The notes under the pieces are model-generated. The model worked only from the letters and a program-made list of their open reading frames with translations, made no database searches and was not told the origin of the DNA. From NCBI GenBank assembly GCA_002344825.1, contig DDUN01000036.1:1-64000 (forward strand): a stretch of 64,000 nt of DNA. The letters run 5' to 3'. Both the position numbers and the translations under genes were made by a program. Positions 9,082 through 17,586 of this stretch are shown piece by piece; position 1 is the stretch's first letter, and every line of letters starts with the position of its first letter. This DNA comes from Candidatus Multiplicimicrobium inquinatum. GTDB lineage: Bacteria > Omnitrophota > Omnitrophia > Omnitrophales > Aquincolibacteriaceae.

Positions 9082-9087
9082 TATAAT
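9082..9087 (+). promoter_or_regulatory. -10 box of the eno promoter
   Basis: Perfect TATAAT placed 50 bp before the eno ATG, giving a predicted leader of about 43 nt. No convincing -35 hexamer is present at 16-18 bp, which would fit a promoter that depends on an activator at the adjacent palindrome. Confidence 0.6.
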
Positions 9088-9118
9088 CCCCGCTCTTGAT
9101 ACGGAATACCAAACATGA

Positions 9119-10432
<1,314 letters not shown>

Positions 10433-10556
10433 CAGATTACCGAAAAAGGTCATCTGCTGTGTTGCCAGCGCGCTTCCTTGTGCGGCGTAGGTTTCACTAC
10501 GCCTCCGCAGTCGCTTGCTGGCGCCTTGCATCTGAACCTTTTTGGGCGATCTGTTT
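10433..10556. repeat. Intergenic structured repeat, copy A
   Basis: About 124 bp between eno and ftsB. Outer arms AGATTACCGAAAAAGGT and ACCTTTTTGGGCGATCT pair imperfectly. Inner blocks CATCTGCTG and GCGCCTTGCATCTG flank a central hairpin with GCGGCGTAG and CTACGCCTCCGC. It shares the inner blocks with copies B, D and E in the same orientation and with C in reverse, while the outer arms differ between copies. Confidence 0.8.
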
Positions 10557-10574
10557 AAATAAGAAGGATTAATA

Positions 10575-10940
10575 ATGCCGCGGTTTAAGTTTCCAAAATA
10601 CACGTTGATCGTGATTTTGGTCTTAACCGCGGCATTTTTCTTTTATTTCCCGTCTTATTCCCGTTACCGTGAGCTTAAATCGGAAGCCGATCGCCTTCAG
10701 TCCCAGCTTGTGGATTTGCAAAAGCAGATCGAAGTCCTCCAGCGTGAAAAACAGCTGATCAAAAATGATAAAAACTATCTTGAAAATGTGATTCGTAAAG
10801 AAATGGGTCTGGTCGAGCCGGGGGAGGTTGTTTATGAGTTTGAAGATAAACCCCGTAAGCAGGTCTCAGCTATTCCGCCGGTGGTCAAAACAGTCTCATT
10901 GTCTTCGGAATCGGTACCAGCGGGTGATTCCCGGGAGTAA
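10575..10940 (+). CDS. ftsB: FtsB/DivIC-type septum formation initiator
   Basis: A 121-residue bitopic membrane protein: a short cytosolic basic N-terminus, one membrane span (about 10-28), then a coiled coil (about 30-75) with leucine heptads, followed by IRKEMGLVEPGEVVYEF, the FtsB/DivIC motif that contacts FtsL/FtsQ partners in the divisome. The C-terminal 30 residues are Ser/Pro-rich and probably disordered. AAGGA precedes the ATG by 7 nt. Its position directly after eno is the usual one for ftsB, which supports the call. Confidence 0.9.
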   Translation: MPRFKFPKYTLIVILVLTAAFFFYFPSYSRYRELKSEADRLQSQLVDLQKQIEVLQREKQLIKNDKNYLENVIRKEMGLVEPGEVVYEFEDKPRKQVSAIPPVVKTVSLSSESVPAGDSRE

Positions 10941-10961
10941 AACCCCGTTTTGACCGTTTCG

Positions 10962-10989
10962 TTGACATCCCCAAGCTCCAAGCTATAAT
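10962..10989 (+). promoter_or_regulatory. Strong sigma-70-type promoter
   Basis: Consensus TTGACA and TATAAT hexamers separated by 16 bp, in the gap between ftsB and the secreted hydrolase-like gene. Predicted transcription start about 10996, giving a leader of some 55 nt. It is the best-matching housekeeping promoter in the first half of the window. Confidence 0.8.
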
Positions 10990-11051
10990 ACACAGCTTTT
11001 TAGGATCGAAGACTTTTACCATTTTAAGACAAAAATAAGCGGGAAATAAGC

Positions 11052-11912
11052 GTGTCAGACATGTTTAGCCCTAAAAAAGCTTTTGCTTTTTTTGCGGCTT
11101 TTTTAATTTTGGGAAGTATTACGTTGGCAGATGTTCACGCTCAGGTTGCTCCTGCAGTCGCTTCGGCGGAGTCTCAGGCACAGGGGAAGAAGCCCAAGCG
11201 TAAATTACCGACGGGTTTATTGGAGTTAAGCGGTTATAAGGTACCGGTTTTCCTCTATGTTCCCGAGGGGTTGGAAATTGACAGAAAATATCCTTTTCTT
11301 GTCATGGTTCCCAATGAAACCACTCCGGCAAAAAATCAGCTTGAATATATTTTGCCTGTAGCGAAAAGTTTGGAATGTTTTGTCTTAGCGGTGGATGCCT
11401 GGCCTAAAGAGGGTGAACCGTTTGTTTTTGACCGATGGCTGTTGCAGGTGAAGGAAGATATGATGATGCGTTTTCCGATTGATTCATCCAAGGTTTATGC
11501 CATCGGACGGAATGGGGGCGGGCATTATGCCGCTTATTTAATTTCAGCGTATCCGAATGAATTTTCCGGCGCCGCATTTTTAGGAGAAGCGTGGGATGGT
11601 CTGTATGTGCAGCTTTTTAATCCCCGTGCGTCTGCAGGAGATCAAATGCCTGTGGTGGCGGCCTTCACCGCCGATCAACAAACCACAAAAATCAAAAATG
11701 AAAAATGGGTTCTCGAGTATCAGGAAAAGGGTTATCCCGTGCATGTGATGGATGTGACCGGCGAAGAGGGCTTTGATTCGTCTGAATTCAAAGTGTCCTT
11801 GCTGGAGTGGCTGGATCAGAAAAGCCAGGCATGGAAACTGGTACGGGAAGAACAAAATAAAACATTCAAGCAGCGCTTTAAAAAAGGCGTTAAAGAGTTT
11901 TTCGAGGTTTAG
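11052..11912 (+). CDS. Secreted alpha/beta-hydrolase-like protein lacking the serine nucleophile
   Basis: A 286-residue protein with a signal peptide (about 1-30, ending DVHA). Residues 55-270 have the order of an esterase/PHB-depolymerase-type alpha/beta hydrolase: VPVFLYVPEGL, a long loop, YAIGRNGGGHYAAYL and later GAAFLGEAWDG. In active enzymes the elbow reads G-x-S-x-G; here residues 152-156 read G-R-N-G-G, so the nucleophile is replaced by Asn154. It may be a non-catalytic binding protein. The start is the GTG at 11052, with GGGA about 8 nt upstream; an ATG at 11061 is the alternative. It has its own strong promoter. Confidence 0.65.
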   Translation: MSDMFSPKKAFAFFAAFLILGSITLADVHAQVAPAVASAESQAQGKKPKRKLPTGLLELSGYKVPVFLYVPEGLEIDRKYPFLVMVPNETTPAKNQLEYILPVAKSLECFVLAVDAWPKEGEPFVFDRWLLQVKEDMMMRFPIDSSKVYAIGRNGGGHYAAYLISAYPNEFSGAAFLGEAWDGLYVQLFNPRASAGDQMPVVAAFTADQQTTKIKNEKWVLEYQEKGYPVHVMDVTGEEGFDSSEFKVSLLEWLDQKSQAWKLVREEQNKTFKQRFKKGVKEFFEV

Positions 11913-11985
11913 CCCGTTTTGTTTTCGCCTCTGCGCTAGCGCAACCGGCAGAAATCAGATACAAGTTGTTTTAAATAAGTTAATT

Positions 11986-12008
11986 GCGGTTGGGTAAATC
12001 CCAGAGCT
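11986..12008. repeat. Short repeat with small hairpin (copy 1)
   Basis: A 23-bp sequence containing GGTTGGGTAAATCCCAGAGC, which recurs with three changes at 38885-38907. It contains a small GGGT/A-TCCC hairpin. It lies in the ilvB leader; function unknown. Confidence 0.35.
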
Positions 12009-12035
12009 ATTAAAAATACAGTGTAAGGAAATTTT

Positions 12036-13721
12036 ATGGAATTAACAGGTGCGCAGATTTTAGTTAAATCATTGGAAGCCGAGGGAGTTGATTGCGTTTT
12101 CGGTCTGCCCGGCGGCGCGATTCTGCCGACTTTCGACGCGATTTATGATTCGAAGATCAAGTTCCATTTGGTGCGCCACGAACAGGGTGCTTCGCATATG
12201 GCCGATGCTTACGGCCGCGCAACGGGTAAGCCCGGCGTTTGTATCGTAACCTCGGGTCCTGCGGCCACCAATACCATCACCGGTTTGGCGACGGCTTACA
12301 TGGACTCCGCACCGATGGTTTGCATCACCGGCCAAGTAGCGACAACCGCAATCGGTAGTGACGCTTTTCAGGAAGCGGACGTCGTCGGCGTTTCGCGTCC
12401 CGTAACCAAACACAATTATTTGATTAAAAATGTGAAAGACATCTCACGCGTCGTAAAAGAAGCGTTTTATATCGCGCGCACCGGCCGCCCGGGCCCAGTT
12501 CTGATTGATTTTCCGGTGGATGTCAGCCGCGCGAAAGCGGAATACGAACCCGCAACTTCGGTGAAGCTGCGCGGATACAATCCCGAAAAAGCTTCGAATC
12601 CGGTAGATATGGATCAATTGCAGAAAGCCGCGGATTTGATCAACGGCGCAAAACGCCCGTGTTTGTATGTCGGCGGCGGCGCGATCATTTCCAACGCCGA
12701 AAAAGAAGTGATGGAGCTGGTCGAAAAAACCGGCATTCCAATTACGACGACGGTTTTAGGTCTCGGCATTTTTCCCGAAACGCATCCTCTTTCATTGCGT
12801 ATGCTCGGCATGCACGGAACGGTTTACGCGAATTACTCAGTTCAAAAATCGGACGTATTGATTGCCGTCGGCGCGCGTTTTGACGACCGCGTAACGGGAC
12901 ACATTCCGCGTTTCGCGCCGCACGCGAAAATCATTCACATTGATATCGATCCTTCTTCAATTTCGAAGACGATCAAAGTCGATGTGGCGATTGAAGGCGA
13001 CGTTAAGCAGGCTTTGGTTAAGCTCAATAAGATGGTGAAAAACCTCCGTCCCGCGACGAAGGAATGGATTGAGCAGATCAATGAATGGAAAGCCAAACAT
13101 CCGCTGAAATATAAAAAAGAAGGCGGTATTCGCCAAGAATATGTGATTGAACAGGTCGGTAACCTGACTAATCATAAAGCGCTTGTCGCAACCGGCGTTG
13201 GCCAGCATCAGATGTGGGCCGCGCAGTGGTACGGCTTCGCCGAACCGCGCAGTATGCTGACTTCCGGCGGGCTCGGAACCATGGGTTACGGTTTGCCGGC
13301 GGCTATCGGCGCGCAATGCGGACGCCCGGATAAAACCGTGGTGTGCTTTGACGGCGACGGTTCGTTTCAGATGACGATGTGCGAACTGGTGACCGCATCG
13401 CATTACAACATTCCGGTTAAATTGTTTTTGCTCGATAACGGCTGGCACGGTATGGTGCGTCAGTGGCAGGAATTGTTCTATAAGGAACGTTATTCCGCTT
13501 CGCATCTTGAACCCTCGAATCCGGATTTTCCGAAACTGGTCGAAGCCTGCGGTGTGCGCGCGATTCAGTGCAAAACGAAAGAAGAAGTGATTCCGGCAAT
13601 TAAAGAAGCACTCAAGCATAAAGGACCGGTCGTGGTTCATTGCCTCGTCGAAAAGGCAGACAATGTTTATCCGATGGTTCCGGCCGGCCATGCGCTCGAC
13701 CAAGTCATGGACATGGCGTAA
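12036..13721 (+). CDS. ilvB: Acetolactate synthase large subunit (acetohydroxyacid synthase)
   Basis: Thiamine-diphosphate enzyme catalysing the first common step of valine, leucine and isoleucine synthesis. 561 residues in the usual three domains. The Glu that activates ThDP is in LVRHEQGASHMADAYGRAT; the FAD-binding middle domain covers about 190-340; the ThDP/Mg motif starts with GDGSFQMTMCELVTA and closes with LFLLDNGWHGMVRQWQ, where the usual Asn-Asn is Asp-Asn. RHEQGA, PVTKHNYL and FPVDV match biosynthetic AHAS rather than pyruvate oxidase. AAGGA precedes the ATG. ilvN follows, but two head-to-head repeats separate them. Confidence 0.96.
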   Translation: MELTGAQILVKSLEAEGVDCVFGLPGGAILPTFDAIYDSKIKFHLVRHEQGASHMADAYGRATGKPGVCIVTSGPAATNTITGLATAYMDSAPMVCITGQVATTAIGSDAFQEADVVGVSRPVTKHNYLIKNVKDISRVVKEAFYIARTGRPGPVLIDFPVDVSRAKAEYEPATSVKLRGYNPEKASNPVDMDQLQKAADLINGAKRPCLYVGGGAIISNAEKEVMELVEKTGIPITTTVLGLGIFPETHPLSLRMLGMHGTVYANYSVQKSDVLIAVGARFDDRVTGHIPRFAPHAKIIHIDIDPSSISKTIKVDVAIEGDVKQALVKLNKMVKNLRPATKEWIEQINEWKAKHPLKYKKEGGIRQEYVIEQVGNLTNHKALVATGVGQHQMWAAQWYGFAEPRSMLTSGGLGTMGYGLPAAIGAQCGRPDKTVVCFDGDGSFQMTMCELVTASHYNIPVKLFLLDNGWHGMVRQWQELFYKERYSASHLEPSNPDFPKLVEACGVRAIQCKTKEEVIPAIKEALKHKGPVVVHCLVEKADNVYPMVPAGHALDQVMDMA

Positions 13722-13845
13722 AAATTTGTGAAAAAGTCCTTTCGTTGCGTTAAACACATCGCTTTTTTGTGCGGCGTATTAGCAAAATACGCCTCCGCAG
13801 GCGCTTGTGTTCGCCTTACGAACGGAACTTTTTGACAAATTTTTG
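13722..13845. repeat. Intergenic structured repeat, copy B
   Basis: Directly after the ilvB stop codon. Outer arms AAATTTGTGAAAAAGT and ACTTTTTGACAAATTT pair well, and the central hairpin GCGGCGTATT/AATACGCCTCCGC matches the same hairpin position as in copy A. Same orientation as A. The arm sequence is unrelated to that of A apart from the A-run, yet still self-complementary. Confidence 0.8.
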
Positions 13846-13877
13846 AATGATTTGAAATTTTAAATTAAAGAGAATAA

Positions 13878-14000
13878 AAACCGATTAAAAAAAGATCAGA
13901 CGCAAGGCGTAAACGAGCAACCGAGGAGGTGTACTGTAAATGTACATCGCACGAGCGTTGCGAAGTTTACAACGCAGCAGATGGCTTTTTTTAGCGGTTT
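13878..14000. repeat. Intergenic structured repeat, copy C (inverted relative to A, B, D, E)
   Basis: Ends immediately before the ilvN ribosome binding site. Outer arms AAACCGATTAAAAAAAG and CTTTTTTTAGCGGTTT pair; inner blocks CAGACGCAAGGCGTAAACGA and AACGCAGCAGATG are the reverse complements of those in copy A. It sits 32 bp from copy B in opposite orientation. Confidence 0.8.
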
Positions 14001-14011
14001 GAGGAAATAAT

Positions 14012-14629
14012 ATGCAGAAACATACGATCGCGGTCTTAGTTGAAAATCAGTTCGGCGTTCTTTGCCGTGTAGCGGGGCTTTTCTCTGCGCGCGGTTTTAA
14101 CATCGACAGTTTAACCGTGGGCGAAACCCAGCATGCTGATCTGTCGCGCATGACGGTGGTGGCCCGCGGTGATGAACGCGTCGTACAGCAGATCGTCCGT
14201 CAGCTTGATAAATTGATCGATGTGATTTCGATCGAAATTCTGAATCCTCAGGATTCGATTGACCGCGAACTCGTTCTGATCAAAGTGAAATCGGATCTTT
14301 CGAACCGCAACGATTTGATGGGCGTGGTGAATAACTTCCGCGGAAAAATCGTGGATGTTCAGGAAGATTCCATGACTTTGGAAGCGACTGGCACGGAAGC
14401 GAAAATTGACGCGATGCTCGAACTTCTCCGCGCTTTCGGCGTGATTGAAGTGGTGCGCACCGGCAAAATCGCGATTTCCCGCAAGGCTCCTTTGGATGCC
14501 CCGGAAGCGAAAGAAGTGGAAGTCGTGAAGGTGAAAAAGTCGGCTAAAGCCAAATCATCCGCAAAAGCTGCTACTAAGGGCGGCGACAAAAAAGCGAAGA
14601 TGCAGGCGGGCACCGACACTTGGATGTGA
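14012..14629 (+). CDS. ilvN: Acetolactate synthase small (regulatory) subunit
   Basis: Regulatory subunit that gives the IlvB enzyme activity and feedback control by valine. An N-terminal ACT domain (about 1-75: HTIAVLVENQFGVLCRVAGL, with the Asn and Gly/Val residues of the effector site) is followed by the second alpha/beta domain to about residue 160. Unusually, residues about 165-205 form a Lys/Ala/Ser-rich basic tail not found in ordinary IlvN of about 160-175 residues. GAGGA lies 7 nt before the ATG. A hairpin overlaps the stop codon. Confidence 0.93.
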   Translation: MQKHTIAVLVENQFGVLCRVAGLFSARGFNIDSLTVGETQHADLSRMTVVARGDERVVQQIVRQLDKLIDVISIEILNPQDSIDRELVLIKVKSDLSNRNDLMGVVNNFRGKIVDVQEDSMTLEATGTEAKIDAMLELLRAFGVIEVVRTGKIAISRKAPLDAPEAKEVEVVKVKKSAKAKSSAKAATKGGDKKAKMQAGTDTWM

Positions 14630-14682
14630 TCGCTTCGCGATCACATCATCATGTTTTGCAATTTCAGACGAGCTGAAATTGC
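14626..14682. other. Two perfect hairpins between ilvN and ilvC
   Basis: GTGATCGC-TTC-GCGATCAC overlaps the ilvN stop codon (14626-14644), and GCAATTTCAG-ACGAG-CTGAAATTGC follows at 14658-14682. Neither has a following T run, so they look more like mRNA processing or stability structures than terminators. Confidence 0.6.
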
Positions 14683-14740
14683 GGGACAGCAAATATTTTT
14701 TTGAAACTGAAAATTAAAATAGAGAGAGAAGAATAAGAAA

Positions 14741-15805
14741 ATGGCAAAGATTTATTACGACAAAGACGCTGATTTGGGATTCTTAAAAGGTAAAACCGTT
14801 GCTATCGTGGGCTACGGTATTCAAGGCCGCGGACAGGGGCTCAACCTTCGTGATTCCGGCGTCAAAGTCATTGTGGCACAGCGCCCGGGCGGAAAGAATT
14901 ATGATTTGGCAATTCAGGATGGGTTTAAGCCCGTTTCCGCGGAAGAAGCCGCGCAAAAGGCCGATATCATCCAGATTTTGACGCAGGATCATTTGCAGGC
15001 GCAGATCTATAAGGAAAGCATCGAACCCTATTTGAAGCCCGGCAAAGCATTGCTTTTCTCACATGGTTTTAATGTTCACTTCGGCTATATCAAACCGCCT
15101 AAGAACATTGACGTGTTCATGGTTGCTCCGAAGGGTCCGGGCGCTTTGGTTCGTACTCAGTATCTCGCGGGCGGCGGTGTGCCGGCGCTTGTCGCGATTT
15201 ATCAGAATGCCAGCGGCAAAGCTTTGAAGCTTGCTTTGGCTTATGCGAAAGCTATCGGCGGAACACGCGCGGGCGTGATTCAGACGAACTTTAAAGAAGA
15301 AACCGAAACCGATCTTTTCGGCGAACAGGCTGTTTTGTGCGGCGGTTTGTCGGAGCTTATCCGTAACGGTTATGAAGTTTTGGTGGAAGCCGGCTATCAG
15401 CCCGAAATGGCTTACTTTGAATGTCTGCATGAAGTGAAATTGATCACGGACGCGATTTTCATCGAAGGTATCAGCGGTATGCACCGCCGCGTTTCCGACA
15501 CGGCTGAATACGGAGATTACTCGCGCGGAAAACGCGTTGTGCCTGCTTCGGCAAAGAAGGAAATGAAAAAGATTTTGAAAGAAGTTCAAACGGGTGCTTT
15601 TGCGCGCGAGTGGATGGAAGAAAATCGCACCGGCCGTAAAAAGTATAACGCTTATCGCAAAGAAGCCGATAATCATGACATTGAAAAGGTCGGCGCGCGA
15701 CTTCGCGGCATGATGCAGTGGATTAAGAACTCGAGCTCCCTAGCACAGAATACAAAGAAGAAGGCGGGGGCGAAAAAGCGTAAACCGGCGCTTGCAGCTC
15801 GATAA
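14741..15805 (+). CDS. ilvC: Ketol-acid reductoisomerase
   Basis: Second enzyme of branched-chain amino-acid synthesis; it isomerises and reduces acetolactate. The N-terminal Rossmann domain has VAIVGYGIQGRGQGLNLRDSG; the C-terminal knotted domain has the acidic Mg-binding and substrate residues in NFKEETETDLFGEQAVLCGG and ECLHEVKLITDAI. The nucleotide-specificity loop reads VAQRPGGKNYDLA: the two Ser of the common R-K-G-S-K-S loop, which hold the NADPH phosphate, are Gly and Asn, so cofactor preference is uncertain. A basic tail rich in Lys and Ala (about 330-354) extends past the normal end. A terminator follows. Confidence 0.95.
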   Translation: MAKIYYDKDADLGFLKGKTVAIVGYGIQGRGQGLNLRDSGVKVIVAQRPGGKNYDLAIQDGFKPVSAEEAAQKADIIQILTQDHLQAQIYKESIEPYLKPGKALLFSHGFNVHFGYIKPPKNIDVFMVAPKGPGALVRTQYLAGGGVPALVAIYQNASGKALKLALAYAKAIGGTRAGVIQTNFKEETETDLFGEQAVLCGGLSELIRNGYEVLVEAGYQPEMAYFECLHEVKLITDAIFIEGISGMHRRVSDTAEYGDYSRGKRVVPASAKKEMKKILKEVQTGAFAREWMEENRTGRKKYNAYRKEADNHDIEKVGARLRGMMQWIKNSSSLAQNTKKKAGAKKRKPALAAR

Positions 15806-15827
15806 AACAAACTAGTTTTGCTTTTAA

Positions 15828-15867
15828 AACCGCCTCTTCTTAATAAGAAGGGGCGGTTCTTTTTTTA
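15828..15867 (+). terminator. Rho-independent terminator after ilvC
   Basis: AACCGCCTCTTCTT pairs with AAGAAGGGGCGGTT (14-bp stem with one G-T pair, loop AAT) followed by eight T. It separates the ilvBNC genes from leuA. Confidence 0.92.
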
Positions 15868-15874
15868 GGGTCGA

Positions 15875-15904
15875 TTTACTCTAAAAATCGAATTGCGATA
15901 AAAT
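15875..15904 (+). promoter_or_regulatory. Probable leuA promoter
   Basis: TTTACT and TAAAAT separated by 18 bp, directly downstream of the ilvC terminator. Predicted start about 15911, only some 9 nt before the leuA ATG, although an AAAGGG site is present at 15908-15913, so the real start could be slightly upstream. Confidence 0.45.
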
Positions 15905-15919
15905 TTCAAAGGGATATTT

Positions 15920-17467
15920 ATGAAAGACACGAAACGTAGAATTTATATTTTTGATACGACATTGCGCGACGGCGAACAATCGCCGGGGGCGTCTTTGACG
16001 CCGGATGAGAAATTAAAGATCGCTAAACAGCTCGAGCGTTTGGGCGTGGATGTCATCGAAGCCGGTTTTCCGGCTTCATCGCCCGGTGAAATGAAAGCGG
16101 TGGATATGATCGCGCGCACTTTGACCAAGCCGGTCATTTGCGGTTTAGCCCGCATGATGCCGCGCGACATTGACGCCGCGCGCAAGGCTTTGGAAAACGC
16201 AAAGAAAAAGCGTTTGCATGTTTTTTTGGCGACATCGCAGATTCATCGCGAATTCAAATTGAAAAAAGACAAAAAAGAAGTTCTGAAAATGATCGCGGAG
16301 CAGATTCGTTCGGCAAAAAAAGATTTCAAGCAAATCGAATTTTCGCCGGAAGACGCGTCGCGTACGGAGCGGGACTTTTTGCATCAGGTGGTACGTGCCG
16401 CGATTGACGCGGGCGCAACTTCGATCAATGTTCCCGATACGGTGGGCTATACCGTGCCGCATGAATTCAATGATGTCATCAGCGGTTTGGTTAAAAAAAT
16501 GCCGGAATTGGGCAAGCAAGTGGTTTTGTCAGTGCATTGTCATAATGACTTGGGTTTGGCAGTAGCGAACTCATTGGCCGCGGTGCAAGCGGGCGCTAAT
16601 CAGGTGGAATGCACTGTCAATGGCATCGGAGAGCGCGCGGGCAATGCTTCTTTAGAAGAAATTGTGATGGCGATGGATACGCGTAAAGATTTTTTTAATT
16701 GCACGACCGGCGTGAATACCAAAGAAATCATGAAGTCGTCCCGTTTGGTGTCACATTTGACGGGCATGGTGGTTCAGCCGAATAAAGCGATTGTCGGACG
16801 TAATGCTTTTTGGCACGCGTCGGGCATTCATCAGGATGGAGTCCTTAAGAAGCGCCAAACTTATGAAATTATGGACCCAAAAAAAATCGGGTTGGCGAGC
16901 AACAACATCATGCTGGGTAAGTTGTCCGGCCGGAATGCTTTTGCCGCGCGTATCAAAAAAATTGGTTTTAATTTGAAGTCCGCTGATTTGGATATTGCGT
17001 TCGCAAAATTCAAACAGTTGGCCGATAAAAAGAAATATGTTTTTGATGAAGACTTAGAAGTGTTGTTGCAGGATCAGGCCGGACCCACCTCCGACACTTG
17101 GATGCTGAAAGACATGCGTGTCGTTTCTGAGTCGGGTAAGAAATCGGACGCGCGTATTGAATTAAGCCGCGACGGTAAAGTGCATGAAGCGGAAGTCGTC
17201 GGCGATGGTCCTGTGGATGCTTGCTATAAAGCGATTGAGAAAATTATCGGTTCCGGCGCTAAGGTCGCGCATTACGGCATTCAGGCTGTCACGGGTGGGA
17301 TGGACGCCCAAGGTGAGGTGACCGTGAAGCTTTTAATCAGCGGCAAGGAAGTGTCGGGTCGCGGAACGAGCACGGACATTCTTGAAGCGAGCGTGCGTGC
17401 TTATCTGTTCGCGATCAATAAGGTCGCGGCGCATGGACTGCCAAAGCAAAGCGCGCAGCATCTGTGA
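15920..17467 (+). CDS. leuA: 2-isopropylmalate synthase
   Basis: Condenses acetyl-CoA with 2-ketoisovalerate, the committing step to leucine. 515 residues: a TIM-barrel catalytic domain (about 8-280) with DTTLRDGEQSPGASLTPDEK, metal-binding HCHNDLGLAVANS and the VNGIGERAGNASLEE motif; a linker with GRNAFWHASGIHQDGVLK; and the C-terminal LeuA allosteric domain (about 390-505), which normally binds leucine for feedback inhibition. The length and complete C-terminal domain favour LeuA over homocitrate or citramalate synthase. leuB, leuC and leuD are not in this window. Confidence 0.96.
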   Translation: MKDTKRRIYIFDTTLRDGEQSPGASLTPDEKLKIAKQLERLGVDVIEAGFPASSPGEMKAVDMIARTLTKPVICGLARMMPRDIDAARKALENAKKKRLHVFLATSQIHREFKLKKDKKEVLKMIAEQIRSAKKDFKQIEFSPEDASRTERDFLHQVVRAAIDAGATSINVPDTVGYTVPHEFNDVISGLVKKMPELGKQVVLSVHCHNDLGLAVANSLAAVQAGANQVECTVNGIGERAGNASLEEIVMAMDTRKDFFNCTTGVNTKEIMKSSRLVSHLTGMVVQPNKAIVGRNAFWHASGIHQDGVLKKRQTYEIMDPKKIGLASNNIMLGKLSGRNAFAARIKKIGFNLKSADLDIAFAKFKQLADKKKYVFDEDLEVLLQDQAGPTSDTWMLKDMRVVSESGKKSDARIELSRDGKVHEAEVVGDGPVDACYKAIEKIIGSGAKVAHYGIQAVTGGMDAQGEVTVKLLISGKEVSGRGTSTDILEASVRAYLFAINKVAAHGLPKQSAQHL

Positions 17468-17490
17468 CACTGTAATATAAAAGGCTCTGT

Positions 17491-17564
17491 ACGGCTGCTT
17501 GATAAGCAGCCGTGCAACCGCTTAAGCCCCCGAGCGATTACAAATGCAATCGGCTCGACCGGGG
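17491..17564 (+). promoter_or_regulatory. Structured leader ahead of aroE
   Basis: Two hairpins in the 119-bp gap: a perfect 10-bp stem ACGGCTGCTT-GAT-AAGCAGCCGT (17491-17513) and a nested stem at 17527-17564 made of CCCC/GGGG, GAGC/GCTC and GATT/AATC with small bulges. No T run follows either. The first could end the leuA transcript with Rho or protect its 3' end; the second ends about 20 nt before the aroE start and could affect its translation. Confidence 0.5.
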
Positions 17565-17586
17565 ATACAAACCAGAATTAAGGGTA

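Noticed and set aside
12957..13757. 266-residue minus-strand frame opposite ilvB
   Set aside because: Antisense to a strongly conserved ilvB; a long frame is expected from the codon bias.
13722..14000. Possible CRISPR-like array between ilvB and ilvN
   Set aside because: The two units are inverted relative to each other, have no regular direct repeat with spacers, and no cas gene is near; they belong to the structured repeat family.
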